A stretch of 64,000 nucleotides of DNA from Cacajao melanocephalus (GCA_963573385.1 CAUYLG010005114.1:102035-166034); one strand, 5' to 3'; positions 12,032-23,475 are shown, counted from the first letter of the stretch. Numbers and translations are program-made. Notes: generated by a model from the sequence alone, not told the origin.

Positions 12032-12448
12032 CTAAACTGCTTCCTTGTGGCCTGTGCGTTCTTGAGGAAGTGTCTGCCCTGAAAATGGTTTCCTGGCTTG
12101 GTAGAAGTCCATGTGCTTGTTGTAGTTGTGGACGGCTCTCTGCTTAGCAATGTGGGTGTGTCTTTCCTTTACTCTCTGCGTTACTGTGACTGGGGAACCA
12201 GGCCTGTGGCGAGAAGCGTCTTCCTTCACCCTCAGCCCTGTGAGTGCGGTGATGCTCTCTATCCAGGTTTCCAGATGAGGCAGCGGTAGGGCCAGGCCAG
12301 CCTCTATCTGCCTCCTGAGCATGTCTTTCTGCTGTACTCCCTCCTCAAAGCTGCTGCAGCCCACAGAGGCTGCTGAGCACTGAGGTTTGGGGGACCCAGA
12401 GAGTGCTGCCACATGGGGGGCTGCTCTCAGCCCAGCTCTGGCTCAGCT
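12032..12448 (-). other. Antisense open frame in XPO6 intron, possible decayed coding sequence
   Basis: On the minus strand a frame stays open for about 139 codons, between a stop near 12450 and the TAG at 12032-12034. It has no ATG near its start; the first internal ATG lies about 36 codons in. The composition is protein-like, with charged helical text such as QQKDMLRRQIEAG and KERHTHIAKQRAVHNYNKHM. I do not recognise the family. No splice signals, poly(A) tail or target duplication are evident, so it may be chance, a fragment of an old processed pseudogene or an unannotated antisense exon. It lies in the intron between exons ending at 9310 and starting at 13451. Confidence 0.3.
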
Positions 12449-13450
12449 TCTGGTGGAGCCAAGGTTGAATGTGCTAGGCTCAGGCTGAGCCATGGCCGTC
12501 ACCTTGGGGAGGCTGGTGGGAAACTCTGTGTCTTTAGGGGGTGACTCCACTCACACTGGGAACGATGGCAGCATCTCCATCCTAGATTTTCTTTGATGGC
12601 TTGCACACTGCTAGCATCATTCAGAACCTTTTCTCTGATCCCCACTGCAGCGCTGCCCGGGTGAGGCTGTCAGCTCTCCCTAACGGTTGAGGGTCCTGCC
12701 CATGGCACGTAGCCTTCAGGTCACCTGCGGTTCATAGCTAGGGCGCTTTGACCTCTGGCCTGTTTGCTGCCCATTACATCTGTTTTCCCTGTGTGCTATA
12801 TGGAGGCAAAAGTCATCTCAGGTCATGGTAGTGTCAGCATTATATATTGTCAGTAACATAGTAACAATAATTATATGTCTTATCAAGCTATAGGCCTAAT
12901 AGGCTGAAGATGGATCAGGCAAGTTATTCCTGCACCCAGCACCATTACATGCGCATGGCAGATGTTTGTGGGATTCCTGGGCTGGAGTAGTGTCCTACTG
13001 AGGGACAAGGTTTGAGCTGCATGTGTCCATACTGGCCTGTGGTCATGAGCTTATGACATTCATTTTCTCACCAGGCTATTCACTGTCTTTTAGATTTGAT
13101 TAAATCCAAGGCACCCAACCTGGGGGTACATTTATTTATCTTTTTTATTCTGTGGACTTGCTGCTGATGGCCAGAGGCAAAAGAGAGGCAAAAACCTTAG
13201 CAAGCAGGCAGGCATCTTCTCCGCAATACACACTCCAGGCATCTGGAGTCCTGGCAGGAATAATAGTAAAAACAAAAACATAAAAAAGAGAGAAGAATTT
13301 ATATTTTAATCAAGAGACTGTTCCTTTAGTGAGACTCTTTGTGATCATCTTCCTGGTACCTTTGCAAGTTTCCTCCCCTTCCCTTGTGTCTCCTCTTACC
13401 GTGCTTTCTCCTCAGACAGCTCATAACCTGCAACTCATCTTGATTTGCAG
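12449..13450. other. XPO6 intron, no recognised element
   Basis: About 1 kb of unique-looking sequence. The acceptor before 13451 is cttgatttgcag with a pyrimidine-rich stretch from 13330 to 13400. Confidence 0.6.
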
Positions 13451-13606
13451 CCAAAGTGATTATCCACCAGACACTTAGCGTCTTAGAAGATATCGTGGAG
13501 AATATCTCGGGGGAGTCCACCAAGTCTCGACAGATTTGCTACCAGTCGCTGCAGGAATCCGTTCAGGTCTCCCTGGCCCTCTTTCCAGCTTTTATCCATC
13601 AGTCAG
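13451..13606 (+). CDS. XPO6: XPO6 coding exon 4 of 10 in window
   Basis: 156 bp. Two bases complete the split Thr codon, then 51 codons, then one base of an Asp codon (about residues 781-833). It reads KVIIHQTLSVLEDIVEN and later QVSLALFPAFIHQS. The donor is CAG|gtagga. The hydrophobic spacing is that of paired HEAT helices. Confidence 0.96.
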
Positions 13607-14725
13607 GTAGGAGCTGGCCCAGAGGCCCCACTGGTGGGTGGTACTAACAAGGGTCAGAATGCCCGCTTAGATCTGAGAGCACACTGAGTCGGCGCAGGAC
13701 AGGCCTCGACTTGCTCCATGCAAGGAAACCCAGTACTGAAGGGAAAGGGCAGTGATGTTTATTTGGGGAGTCTGGGGCCAAGACCCTATGGAAAAGTGAG
13801 CAGAGCCCTCCATATGGGCCTTGGTACGTGCGTCGTATGGCATTGCATCACTTGAGGATGCTTGCCTTGCTGAACAGAAATGGATGAGAGAGTAATGGGG
13901 GCATCATACAAGAGAAAACAAGAGAGCTTTTTTGGCTTAGTTCTTCTTATTTTGTGGCAAGGTGCATTTGCCGAGATCATTCCCCTTACCCTACTCTGTC
14001 ACTGTCTCACTGTCAGTGACAGAGGACCTCTCTAGCTCTGTGGATGTACCTGCCCAGCTCTCCTGAGAGCATTATAGTAGTCTTGTCAGTTTATAAGAGG
14101 AAATATCAAGCACTTCTCAGTCAGCAAATATTCATTGATTGCCTCTTGCAAGCAGATTGTGTGCTAAGTTAGAGCTGAAACACACTACACAAGATGATTG
14201 TTGAGATCTGGAAGTGAAACTGCACTAAATGTAACCAGTATTTTCTGTAATTAATCCATCTAATGGACCAGGGCCATGCAACCTAAATACACCTTCATTA
14301 TCCACTTTCAGTCACTTAACCCCTGACCCAACTGCAGGGATTATTAGTCATAGAGGGAAATGGCAGGAGCACTCAGGTGTTGACCCAGTTGAGTTGTTTC
14401 ATCAGCGTGGGCACAAAGCGATCCCTCTCCAGTGAAACTCTAACCATCACTGGATGTCAGGCAGTGAGGGGAGGGTTCGAGATGACCTTCATTTCCCGTA
14501 GTGAGCCACCAGGTGGAGGTTCCCTGTACCAGAACTATTTTCTCAGCATGTCCCTAATCATTTTCCACTTTCCGTCACTAGCCCTGATGGTGTTGGGGAA
14601 ATGTTTCCAGTGGGAAGCCGTAGAGAAAGCTGATAGTGCAGATTACAGGAGCAGGTCGATGAAGCCCAGGATTCTGGTTCTGACTATGTGCAAGCCTCTG
14701 ACGGTGTCTCTGTCCCTTTCCTCAG
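13607..14725. other. XPO6 intron; weak MIR-like stretch only
   Basis: Mostly unique. 'gcaaatattcattgattgcc' near 14125 resembles an antisense MIR or L2 piece but is too short to call. An open frame at 14377-14844 merely runs from the intron into the next exon. Confidence 0.5.
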
Positions 14726-14840
14726 ATGTGACTGATGAGATGCTGAGCTTCTTCCTCACTCTGTTTCGAGGCCTTAGAGTACAGATGGGTGTGCCTTTCA
14801 CTGAGCAAATCATACAGACTTTCCTCAACATGTTTACCAG
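14726..14840 (+). CDS. XPO6: XPO6 coding exon 5 of 10 in window
   Basis: 115 bp. Two bases complete the Asp codon, 37 codons follow, and two bases (AG) of an Arg codon end it (about residues 833-871). It reads VTDEMLSFFLTLFRGL and EQIIQTFLNMFT. The donor is CAG|gtaacc. The intron that follows is only 169 bp. Confidence 0.96.
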
Positions 14841-15009
14841 GTAACCACAGACCCACCATCCATGGTTTTCAGATTCAAGGGAGAAGTAGTGGGTGTGGTG
14901 ACAAAGTGTGGCTTTTGCCTCCTGTTCTGCGCTTGTCGCAAGCATGGGGTTTCATGCTGGCCCCCAGAGAAACATGTGGTTGCTCACTGTGTGGCTCTCT
15001 CATCTGTAG

Positions 15010-15181
15010 AGAGCAGTTAGCCGAGAGCATCCTGCACGAGGGCAGCACCGGATGCCGGGTAGTGGAGAAGTTCCTGAAGATCCTGCAAGTGGTGGTCCAG
15101 GAGCCAGGCCAGGTGTTCAAGCCCTTTCTTCCCAGCATCATCGCCCTCTGCATGGAGCAGGTGTATCCCATCATTGCTGAG
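15010..15181 (+). CDS. XPO6: XPO6 coding exon 6 of 10 in window
   Basis: 172 bp. One base completes Arg, then 57 codons (about residues 872-928). It begins EQLAESILHEGSTGCRVVEK and ends MEQVYPIIAE. The Gly-Ser-Thr-Gly turn probably links two HEAT helices. The donor is GAG|gtaggg. Confidence 0.96.
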
Positions 15182-16472
15182 GTAGGGGCTCAGGCGAGGC
15201 CCTCTGTGGCCTCCCATCTCCAGATGGGGAAGGGAATGAGATTTCACAGAAAATGCATTGTGTTTTAAAGTTCATTTGTTAGTTTAATATGCTTATAAAG
15301 TAGTTTTTCCCAAGGAAGAAGGCCTTTAGTGTGGTACGGTCCTTTTATATTGATCAAGTTCATCGGAGCTAGTCTAGTGTAAGCATAGCAGTTATTCCAC
15401 AGGATCAGTGGCTAAGATCAGTTTCCTGTGGCAAATAATTTACACCTTTAAGTGACTCTGGTTTTCTACAGCAAACATTCTAACATATGTACTTTCCTAT
15501 TAGAATCATTCATGGTCTCAAGGATACAAGGCAAGTGCTTGGAACCATTCAAACAAACCTTTCATTGTTACAGGAAAGCCCTTTGTCCTTCTTAGAAAAC
15601 AGGCAGGCATGCAATATGACAAGACCCAGAATAAGTATGGATTTAATTTCAATTTTTGGTAATAGTCATATAAAAAAAAAAGAGCTAACCTTTAACTGAA
15701 CTGAGACTGGGACAGGTCTGGTTGCTCTGCATTACGAAACACTCTGGACCTGTGAGGCTTCTGCTGTGGACGCTTGTGTCCCCTGGTGTCTGTTTAATTT
15801 TAATCAAGGCTGAATTGAATATATGTGGGCCTTCTAATTTTGGATTCCACAGAGACATCTGGAATAAGGGATTGGGGAGTTGGATTCAATGAGAAAACAC
15901 TGCTAAGACTGCCCCTTCTCCTCTTCCTCCTCTCAGCATCCCAGCTGCCAGGAAAGAGGAGACCGGCCCAGAGAGCCTGGTTCCCGAGTGCGCTTTAAAC
16001 CCTCCTCTTCTCTGGGGAGCAGAACCGCTTTAAGGCGTTGGGTCTGTCTTTAGCCTCTGTGGTTGTGTGAGACCAACAGGTTAGCAGGACAGCATTTTTT
16101 ATCCTGGGAAAAGGAACAAGCAAGAAGATCTGACAGATCGAATAGAACAGAAAATCCATACTCCTAATTGTTCATCCACTTGGTAGCTTTTTTCCTCATG
16201 TGAAAGCTGAGTGCTCATGAGAAAAAGCGGGCCCTTGGCACTGACCCATGCATTCTCTCTCAAATGTGGGCCCTGTCTCTGCTGAAGAACTTGCAGTGTG
16301 AACTGCTGACTCCAGGGGCTGGATGTCTTTTGCCCAGGCAGTGACAGGCATGCGGGTGGGATGTTGACACTCAGCTTGCTGTCACCAGGCATCTCCTAGG
16401 TGTCTTTGCTGCCCCAGGCCCAGGCTGGAGGGGCTCCCCAAGCTGCAGGTCTGAGCGTCTGTGTCTCTGCAG
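15182..16472. other. XPO6 intron, no recognised element
   Basis: About 1.3 kb. A T- and A-rich middle (15250-15700) gives way to G+C-richer sequence. The acceptor is gtgtctctgcag before 16473. I see no repeat I can name. Confidence 0.55.
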
Positions 16473-16634
16473 CGTCCCTCCCCTGATGTGAAGGCTGAGC
16501 TGTTTGAACTCCTTTTCCGGACACTCCATCACAACTGGAGGTACTTCTTCAAGTCCACTGTGCTGGCCAGTGTCCAGAGGGGGATTGCCGAGGAGCAGAT
16601 GGAGAATGAGCCCCAGTTCAGTGCCATCATGCAG
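16473..16634 (+). CDS. XPO6: XPO6 coding exon 7 of 10 in window
   Basis: 162 bp, 54 codons, phase 0 at both ends (about residues 929-982). It begins RPSPDVKAELFELLFRTLHH and includes NWRYFFKSTVLAS. The donor is CAG|gtaaca. A symmetric exon whose skipping would keep the frame. Confidence 0.96.
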
Positions 16635-16744
16635 GTAACATGGGGGCAGGGAGGCTGCCGGGTGACTTCCTCTGACCTGGCCACTGCAACGAGTCCTGTC
16701 TTTGAAGCCCCACAGCCTTGAGTCTGAAGCTCAGTTCTGCCTCT

Positions 16745-16905
16745 TAGTATTGATGAAGTGCATTACTTTCTTGGAGCCTCAGTTTCTTCATCTGTAAAGT
16801 GGAGCTAATATTGCCTGTGTCACAGGTTGTTGTGAGGTTAAATGAGATGACATACACAAAGTGCATGACCCTTGGAGATGCTTGATAAACGTCAGTTCCA
16901 CTGAC
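16745..16905 (+). repeat. MIR
   Basis: 'gagcctcagtttcttcatct' and 'gtaaagtggagctaatatt' followed by 'ttgtgaggttaaatgagatg' give the sense MIR core and 3' part in correct order, about 110 bp after the exon donor. Confidence 0.85.
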
Positions 16906-17370
16906 CGTGTAGCATTGTTTCCCCAAGTGTAAAGAGCCTGCCTGTGCCAAACCTGGGCGTTCTTAGCAGGGAACTGCGTGAACAGGAGTTTCCGCAGGAG
17001 GTCCCCGGACCTGCACTGTGGTTCTGACTCTGACCACACTGGGACAAACACTGCCCCATAAGGTAGCATTCACATTCAGGGCAGGCACAATTGTCCATCT
17101 GAGAGAGTACGCCGTCTGGGGGCTGAGCACCCCTTGCTGTGGAAAACTGGGATGGCATCCCCTCTCCAGGGCAGCCTGCTTGCTCTGTGGCTGCTTCAGG
17201 CATGCTCCCAGGGTCTGCACTCAGGTGTTGTCTGATGTTTTCATCTGAGTCTAGGTTCAGAGCGGGGGTCTCTTTTTGTCTTTTCAGTGCATGCTTTTCC
17301 ATGGGGAAGTGAGAGGGATTTCCACCCTCCCTCCAGCTCCCTGCTAACAAACAGCATGCACGTGGGCATG
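16906..17370. other. XPO6 intron, unique
   Basis: Overlapping open frames on both strands (for example 16892-17383) are typical of G+C-rich non-coding DNA. No recognised element. Confidence 0.5.
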
Positions 17371-17420
17371 CACACACAGACACTCACACACACACACTCT
17401 CTCTCTCTCTCTCACACACT
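17371..17420 (+). repeat. (CA)n(CT)n compound microsatellite
   Basis: CACACACAGACACTCACACA runs into about eight CT units and a short CACACAC end; intronic. Confidence 0.95.
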
Positions 17421-17624
17421 GACTCTTGTGTGGAAATTCTTTTCAAGCACGTGCCCTCGCCCTGGCCTTTCCATCTCTGGTACCCAACCAGGCCTCAGGT
17501 CTGCAGTACTTGAGTGTTTGCACCCCACCTGTCTTTCTCTTGAACACTGTCCTTGCCTGGAAGACTTCTTTGGCAGACGGTGCCTGGTCCCCCACTGGGG
17601 GCTGGTGAAAGCCACTTTGGAGAA

Positions 17625-18175
17625 TAGTTTCACAGTTTGGCAGTTTCTTATAAAGTTAAATGTGTAGTTCCTGTATGACCTAGCAATCTCACTTCTGAGT
17701 ATTTTACCCAAGATAAATGAAAGCATATGTTCACACAACCTGTACACAGATGTTTATAGAAGCTCTTTCATAATTGTCAAAAACCGGAAACAATTTGAGT
17801 ATCCAGCAGCTGAATGGATGAACAGGCTCGTGCGTGCCTCTAAGGGACTGGCACCTGGCAGTAAGGAGGTGTGGATCCTTGGTACAGTCGGCAGCATAGA
17901 TGAGTTTCACATGCATTCTGCCAGGTGAAAGAAGCTAGATCCCAAAGGCTTTGCACAGTAGGATTCCATGCCATTATATGACATTCTGGAAAAGGCGGAA
18001 CCATAGGGACAGATAATGAGCAGTGGTTGCCTGGGGTTGGGGGTGTGAGGGGACGTTCCTGGTGGTGGAAGTGTCCTGTGTCTTGGTTGTGATGGTGGTG
18101 GCACAACTCCACAGGTAGGTCAGAATTCATAGAAAGATAAACCTCAAAAGTTTTATTCTGTTATGTTTCCATGAA
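17625..18175 (+). mobile_element. L1M fragment, ORF2 3' end and 3'UTR
   Basis: 'atgacctagcaatctcactt', 'gagtattttacccaagata' and 'ggatgaacaggctcg' match the sense order of the L1 ORF2 C-terminal region, followed by a 3'UTR-like stretch with 'gtggttgcctggggttgg'. 5'-truncated and diverged. It lies between the exons ending at 16634 and starting at 19244. Confidence 0.8.
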
Positions 18176-18429
18176 CCTAACTTGAACAGTGAGTAAGTGG
18201 AAACTACTGGTCACCATGGAGATCTCATTCCTGCTGCAGGGATTACAAGATCCCTTCTGGCAGCTTAGGGGCCCAAGGACAGAATGACAGAGCAGTGGCC
18301 ACTTACTTTGTAGGGGTTTCCTGCAGGCCACCGGCCTCCCCACTGCACCCATGGTCACTTTCAGTTGGAGCAGGGTACTTTGCATCGGTTTGCGGGGTGT
18401 TTCTTTTTGCCCCTGTGCGAGGAACTGGT

Positions 18430-18721
18430 TTTTTGGTTTGAGATGAGTCTTGCTCTGTTGTCCAGGCTGGAGTGCAGTGGTAGGATCTTGGCTCACTGCA
18501 ACTTCTGCCTCCTCGGTTCAAGCGATTCTCCTGCCTCAGCCTCCTGAGTAGCTGGGATTACAGCTGCCTGCAACCACGCCTGGCTAATTTTTGTATTTTT
18601 AGTAGAGATGGGATTTTACCATGTTGGCCGGGCTGGTCTTGAACTCCTGACCTTCAGTGATCCGCCCACCTCGACCTCCCAAAGTGCTGGGATTACAAGT
18701 GTGAGCTTCCGTGCCCGGACT
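18430..18721 (-). mobile_element. Alu (AluS type)
   Basis: Full-length antisense dimer from 'gagatgagtcttgctctg' to 'cgtgcccggac'. The poly(T) is reduced to a short GTTTTTTGGTTT. It is the first Alu after the 15-kb Alu-free part of XPO6. Confidence 0.95.
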
Positions 18722-19243
18722 GAACTGGTAACATTTAAACCCAGAAATTCCAAAGCGGTTTAAAAATGCTTTGCTTAGCCCCCAGGCAGGGGCTTAAGCT
18801 CCAGGTAGAGGCTCCCTGAAGAAATCTCTAAGGGCTTGCGGCTTATGAGACATGGGATGCAAGGAGAAGAGGGGCAAGGGAGGGGATTGCTTGGCTTGAG
18901 GGGAGGCAGGCAGGCAGGCTTCAGTGTCTGCTGAGATTACTGAGGGATTTGACTAGAGGTGTGAGCTTCTTGCTTCAAAGCCAGGTCCTGTGATGGGTTT
19001 CTAGAGGTTGGTTACAGAAGGTATAAATGAGGCCGTAATAAGAAGCAAGGCCTTGTGGGGGAGGTGTTAGCGCTGAGACTCAGGAGGAGTGTCCCAGAGG
19101 TCTGAGCTGGCGGGCCAGAACCATCAGGACAGTGGGTGCCCTGGCCCCGACACTTGTTCTTCTGACATGGGGTAGATGTCACAGAAGCACTTGGTCTTGG
19201 GGAGTTTAAATGCAGTTTATAAAATGGTGGTCTCATTTCCTAG
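18722..19243. other. XPO6 intron, unique
   Basis: Purine-rich GGCAGGCAGGCAGGC near 18905 is a minor tetranucleotide run. Nothing else is recognised. The acceptor is ctcatttcctag. Confidence 0.55.
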
Positions 19244-19342
19244 GCTTTCGGACAGTCTTTTCTGCAGCCCGACATCCACCTTTTTAAACAAAATCTCTTC
19301 TACTTGGAGACTCTCAACACCAAGCAGAAGCTGTACCACAAG
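19244..19342 (+). CDS. XPO6: XPO6 coding exon 8 of 10 in window
   Basis: 99 bp, 33 codons, phase 0 at both ends (about residues 983-1015). It reads AFGQSFLQPDIHLFKQN to KQKLYHK. The donor is AAG|gtaggt. Only 159 bp of intron separate it from the next exon, whose first codon is also AAG, giving a KK junction. Confidence 0.96.
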
Positions 19343-19501
19343 GTAGGTGCCCCAGCTCTTGGAAAAATTTCTCCATCAGGGGTGTCATGGCCTGCATCCC
19401 ACCCTCAGGCCACTCACTGGAGAGTGTGACAGAAAGTGGATGGGAGCCGGGACAGGCCCCTGCGGGCCCAGCTGCTGCTCACCCAGTCTCTCTGCTTGCA
19501 G

Positions 19502-19732
19502 AAGATCTTCCGGACTGCCATGCTGTTCCAGTTTGTGAACGTGCTACTCCAGGTCCTGGTCCACAAGTCCCATGATCTTCTGCAGGAGGAGATTGGCATC
19601 GCCATCTACAACATGGCCTCTGTCGACTTTGATGGCTTCTTTGCCGCCTTCCTCCCAGAGTTCCTGACCAGCTGTGACGGTGTGGATGCCAACCAGAAAA
19701 GTGTGCTGGGTCGGAATTTCAAGATGGATCGG
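19502..19732 (+). CDS. XPO6: XPO6 coding exon 9 of 10 in window
   Basis: 231 bp, 77 codons, phase 0 (about residues 1016-1092). It reads KIFRTAMLFQFVNVLLQVL, then SHDLLQEEIGIAIYNMASV, and ends GRNFKMDR. Strongly helical and aliphatic, likely the last full HEAT repeats. The donor is CGG|gtgagg. The open frame runs on into the intron (to 19903) but this is read-through, not exon. Confidence 0.96.
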
Positions 19733-20849
19733 GTGAGGAGAGAAAGAGGCTGGGCTAAGAGGAGGGCAGAGTGGGCACTCAAGCCTGGTACCTGTGCAGC
19801 AAGGAGGGGGCACATTGGGACCTCTGGGTTTGGTCTGTGCCCACCCTACAGCTTGATGGCAGCTCTTGAGCTGCCTGCTGACCCGGTGCTGTGGCTGGAT
19901 TGAGGGGCACAGCCCTTTCCCCAGTCTTGGTGTCTCAGCCATGGAGGCCGTGAGTTCCTCGCCCTACAGCCCCTCCATTTCTCTTGGCATCTTTGTTCAT
20001 ATCCAGGGTCCTGTCATTCTCCCTCCTGGGTGACGAGTCCCGGTGGGGCCAGCATTGGAGTGTGCCCAGGCTTGCATTCAGGCTGAGATGGTTGGTGCTT
20101 GGGAGCTGCACTTCTAGGTCCCCAGAGTTAGAGGTGGGACCCAGTGGGACTACCTGGGCTGTCTTGGGATCTTTCCAGACTGGCCCCGGCTCAGCTTGGG
20201 CTGGGTTGCTGCCAGGTCCTGGGAGGAGCCCTCCTAGTACTCACCCTCTTGTCCCACTGCTGCCACCTGTGCAGGGACTGTCAGGTGGGCTGTCCCCACC
20301 TGTGCTGCACAGGTGAGAGGCCATCTTTTGTTGGAGCCTGACGGTGCCTGGGGCTTCATTCCCTGATGGGGGCTGGCCTGTTCTCTTCCTGTGTCAGGTG
20401 GGCAGGCTTCTCTCTTGCCTGATAGGCTCTTCTGGGAACTTTTCCTTGTACCACTTTATACTTGATGAAATGAGAAGAAATCATTTTCTCCCCGGTCCTC
20501 TTGGGGTTCTTGACCTGAGTCCTCTGTGAAGCAGCTTGTCCACAGCTCCACCGTAGTGCTCAGATGCACGCACTGCTCTCTCACTGGCGTGAACCCGGCT
20601 GCCTGTTTCCTCATTTGCCACCTGTGACAGGGGAGCTTTTGCTTAGACTCATCCTTCTCTCCTTTGTCTTGGGATTTTCTTTTCTTGGGACCTGTTCTCT
20701 GCTAAGCCTCTTCCAGTTCACTTCAGCCCCTGGGTAATTTTTTTTTCCTTTTCCTAGAGGCCAGATCTTACTAGGTAATGATCAGCTTCTAATGACATCA
20801 GTATCAGTCAATTTTTTGATTTAAAGCTGTGGTTTCAAAATCTAGTTAT
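19733..20849. other. XPO6 last intron, unique part
   Basis: G+C-rich, with chance open frames on both strands (for example 19984-20316). No element recognised. Confidence 0.55.
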
Positions 20850-21171
<322 letters not shown>

Positions 21172-21429
21172 TCAGAAGCACCTGGGGTGCTTATTAAAAA
21201 TAGAGTAACAGACTTCTGTGTTCTACCTAGGAAATTCTGGTTTGGCATTTGGGAGCCACTGATTTAAAAGACATCCCTTAGTTGGTTTTTTGAGGGTGAA
21301 ATAAAAGAATCACCACCTTCCATTCATTCATTCACTGTGTGTTTGATGCCAGCTGCTTCTTAAGCTCTATGCCAGGAGCTGGGGCACCAGTCAGTCGCAG
21401 CCTTCAAGTCTTTCATGGTAGGCCAATAC

Positions 21430-21640
21430 AGTACCCTCTGTGGACCACACTGTGCGAAGCATGTGACATGTCCTGGCTTGAGGAAGCCTTCCAACAAGCC
21501 TCTGAAGTGTAGGTCCTGTTACTCCCCCATTTCACAGATGGCCCGGGCTCAGAAAGGTGAGCAGTTAACAGAACTTGCAAGTGGTAGAGCTGGGAAGCAG
21601 GAGGCAGACCTGGGTGTTGTGGCCCCAGAGCTGCACACAC
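21430..21640 (-). repeat. MIR
   Basis: The antisense MIR order is clear: 'gtaggtcctgttactccccc', 'atttcacagatggcc', 'gcaagtggtagagctggga'. Near full length. Confidence 0.85.
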
Positions 21641-22396
21641 TTGAGAGCTGCTGGGCCAGGAAATAGGAGGCATCTGCGCAGCCTCTGGGAAGAGGCAGGC
21701 TTTGAATGAAGTTCTGGAAGAGGAAGAGCAGTTGGCCTTGCTCCTGGCTCTGCCAGCGCTTGCTGGGCCTATCTGACTCCTCACTGGGACCTACATGGCA
21801 GGCATTCAACATGCTGCATTGAAAAGCAGGGGTTCGCCATGTGCATGGCAGCAGAGGTCAGGGCCTCACTGCCTGTCCAGGGCTTTGCATGGCCCACTCT
21901 ACGCCCAGTGGGGCAGGCCCCAAGACCATGTGTGCTGCTGCTTGGGTGGCTCTCGAGTGGCAGGGGCAGCCTGGAGCCCTGTGGGTAGGGATTCTACAGA
22001 CATCGTTGGGTGTGCATGTCACCCTGAGGGGCCGTGGTGAAGGAGAGTGCTGTCACTGCAGCCCTGCCTGTGTTCGAGGGCCTGGACTCAGGAGCAAGTG
22101 TGCTGGCCCCAGTCTGGGCCATCCCCTTACCCTTCCCTTCTGTGTGAGCTGGGGCCAGCTTCTTCATGGTGCAGTGCTTTGATCTTCCTGTCCTTAGACT
22201 ATGGTTGTGGTAGGGCCTGTGGCAGGCTCGTGGTGAGGCGAGTTGATGTCTGCATGTTGATTGCAGCAGTGTCCGGCACCTGGGGGGCCCTAGGGAGGTA
22301 TTCCTCTTGTTCCTTTTCTCCCACAGCACCTTGCACAGAGCCTCTGCGACACGCTGTGCAGCAATGAGTAGCAGTGCTGAGGGACTCCATGTTTGG
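21641..22396. other. XPO6 last intron, unique part
   Basis: G+C-rich stretch with many overlapping open frames on both strands, none with a recognisable domain or phase that would fit XPO6. Confidence 0.5.
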
Positions 22397-22650
22397 GTCC
22401 CCTTCCACAAATGCTCCCTTTGTGGAAGCCGTCTTTCTCTCTCCTGCATATCCCCTCAGGGGTCCCCTTCCACACTGTCTCGTGGAAGCCTGTCTTCCCC
22501 TCCTAAACTCCATCTCTCTCTCTGTTCCCTCCACTCAGTGTGGAAGCTGCTTTTCTCTCCTGGATTCCATCTTTCTGGATGCTCTTACTCGGTGTGAGAG
22601 TCAGCTGTTTCTTTCTCTCACCTTCTCCTTTTCTCTCTCTCTTTAAATAA
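22397..22650 (+). repeat. Degenerate ~62-bp tandem repeat, pyrimidine-rich (possible ERV1 LTR end)
   Basis: Units starting near 22397, 22462, 22524 and 22586 share a 'cccttccac...gtggaagc...ctctctcctg' pattern with heavy drift. The block ends in TCTCTCTTTAAATAAATCAC, which contains a poly(A)-signal-like AATAAA, so an old ERV1-type LTR 3' end is an alternative reading. It ends about 170 bp before the last XPO6 exon. Confidence 0.45.
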
Positions 22651-22819
22651 ATCACTTTCTACAAACAGACAAAGAAACAAAAAACAAGTGTTGAGTTTTA
22701 GAAAGTGCTCCTGTGTCTTCAGTGTACCCTCTGGGATGGAAGTAGCCGTTGAGGTCTGTGGGTGGGTGACCTGTTGTGTTGGGTGGGTGATCGGCTGCAG
22801 CTATGCCTCTGCCTTCCAG

Positions 22820-22921
22820 GACCTGCCCTCATTCACCCAGAATGTGCACAGGCTGGTCAACGATCTGCGCTACTACAGACTCTGCAATGACAGCCTGCCC
22901 CCTGGCACTGTGAAGCTCTAG
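22820..22921 (+). CDS. XPO6: XPO6 last coding exon
   Basis: 102 bp, 33 codons and TAG (about residues 1093-1125). It reads DLPSFTQNVHRLVNDLRYYR and ends NDSLPPGTVKL. The acceptor is ctgccttccag. The terminal Pro-Gly-rich tail marks the end of the solenoid. Confidence 0.97.
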   Translation, partial: DLPSFTQNVHRLVNDLRYYRLCNDSLPPGTVKL

Positions 22922-23475
22922 GCTCGGCCTCCTACCACCCGGGGACACGGACTTCTGCTGCTGCCACCTGCGCCAACCCTACCTTCCACCACACGTCTCC
23001 CAGATGGGCCTCGGTCACACTCCTTGGCTTCTCCTGCCCCAAGCAACGCTGCCTGCCTCTGCTGCTCCTCCACATCTTGCCGCCACCCAGCAGAGCTGGC
23101 TTCCGGGTCCGCTGAGCACTGGACGGTGCTCCCAGGGTGTCGGAGGAGGCAGAGGGGCGCGTGGCCAGGTACCAGGAGGCACCGGGAAATCCCACGGGGT
23201 GGCCCATGCAGACCAGGCGCATGTCAGTCATGGACACAAGGACAGCTCACGACAGTGCCACCTTCTCACCATTCCCGCCAAGGAGAGATGTGATGTTGGA
23301 ACTGTTCTGGCACTTCTGTCAAGCCTCCCCCGCCCCAATTGCCTTGAGGTCTCTGCTCTTTGTCAGAGATTTACAAAGACTCATGTTTTTGTTGTTTTCT
23401 CATCATTCCATTGTGATACCAAGAAACTAAGACGCTTAATGAAAAGAAATAAATTGCCTATGTTGTTGTTCTAGA
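22922..23475 (+). other. XPO6: XPO6 3'UTR
   Basis: About 550 bp, free of repeats, G+C-rich at first and A+T-richer near the end. It has one AATAAA, followed after about 15-20 bp by a T/G-rich gttgttgttctag, the likely cleavage zone. The end point is inferred. Confidence 0.85.
23448..23453 (+). terminator. XPO6: XPO6 polyadenylation signal AATAAA
   Basis: Canonical hexamer 527 bp after the stop codon, followed by the T/G-rich element TGTTGTTGTTCT at 23460-23471. Confidence 0.9.

Noticed and set aside
14377..14844. 155-codon frame suggesting a longer XPO6 exon
   Set aside because: Only 14726-14840 continues the XPO6 frame. The upstream part is intron and the acceptor ctttcctcag lies at 14716-14725.
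19436..19903. Extension of the ninth XPO6 exon on both sides
   Set aside because: A clear acceptor (cttgcag) and donor (gtgagg) bound 19502-19732, and the next exon joins in phase.
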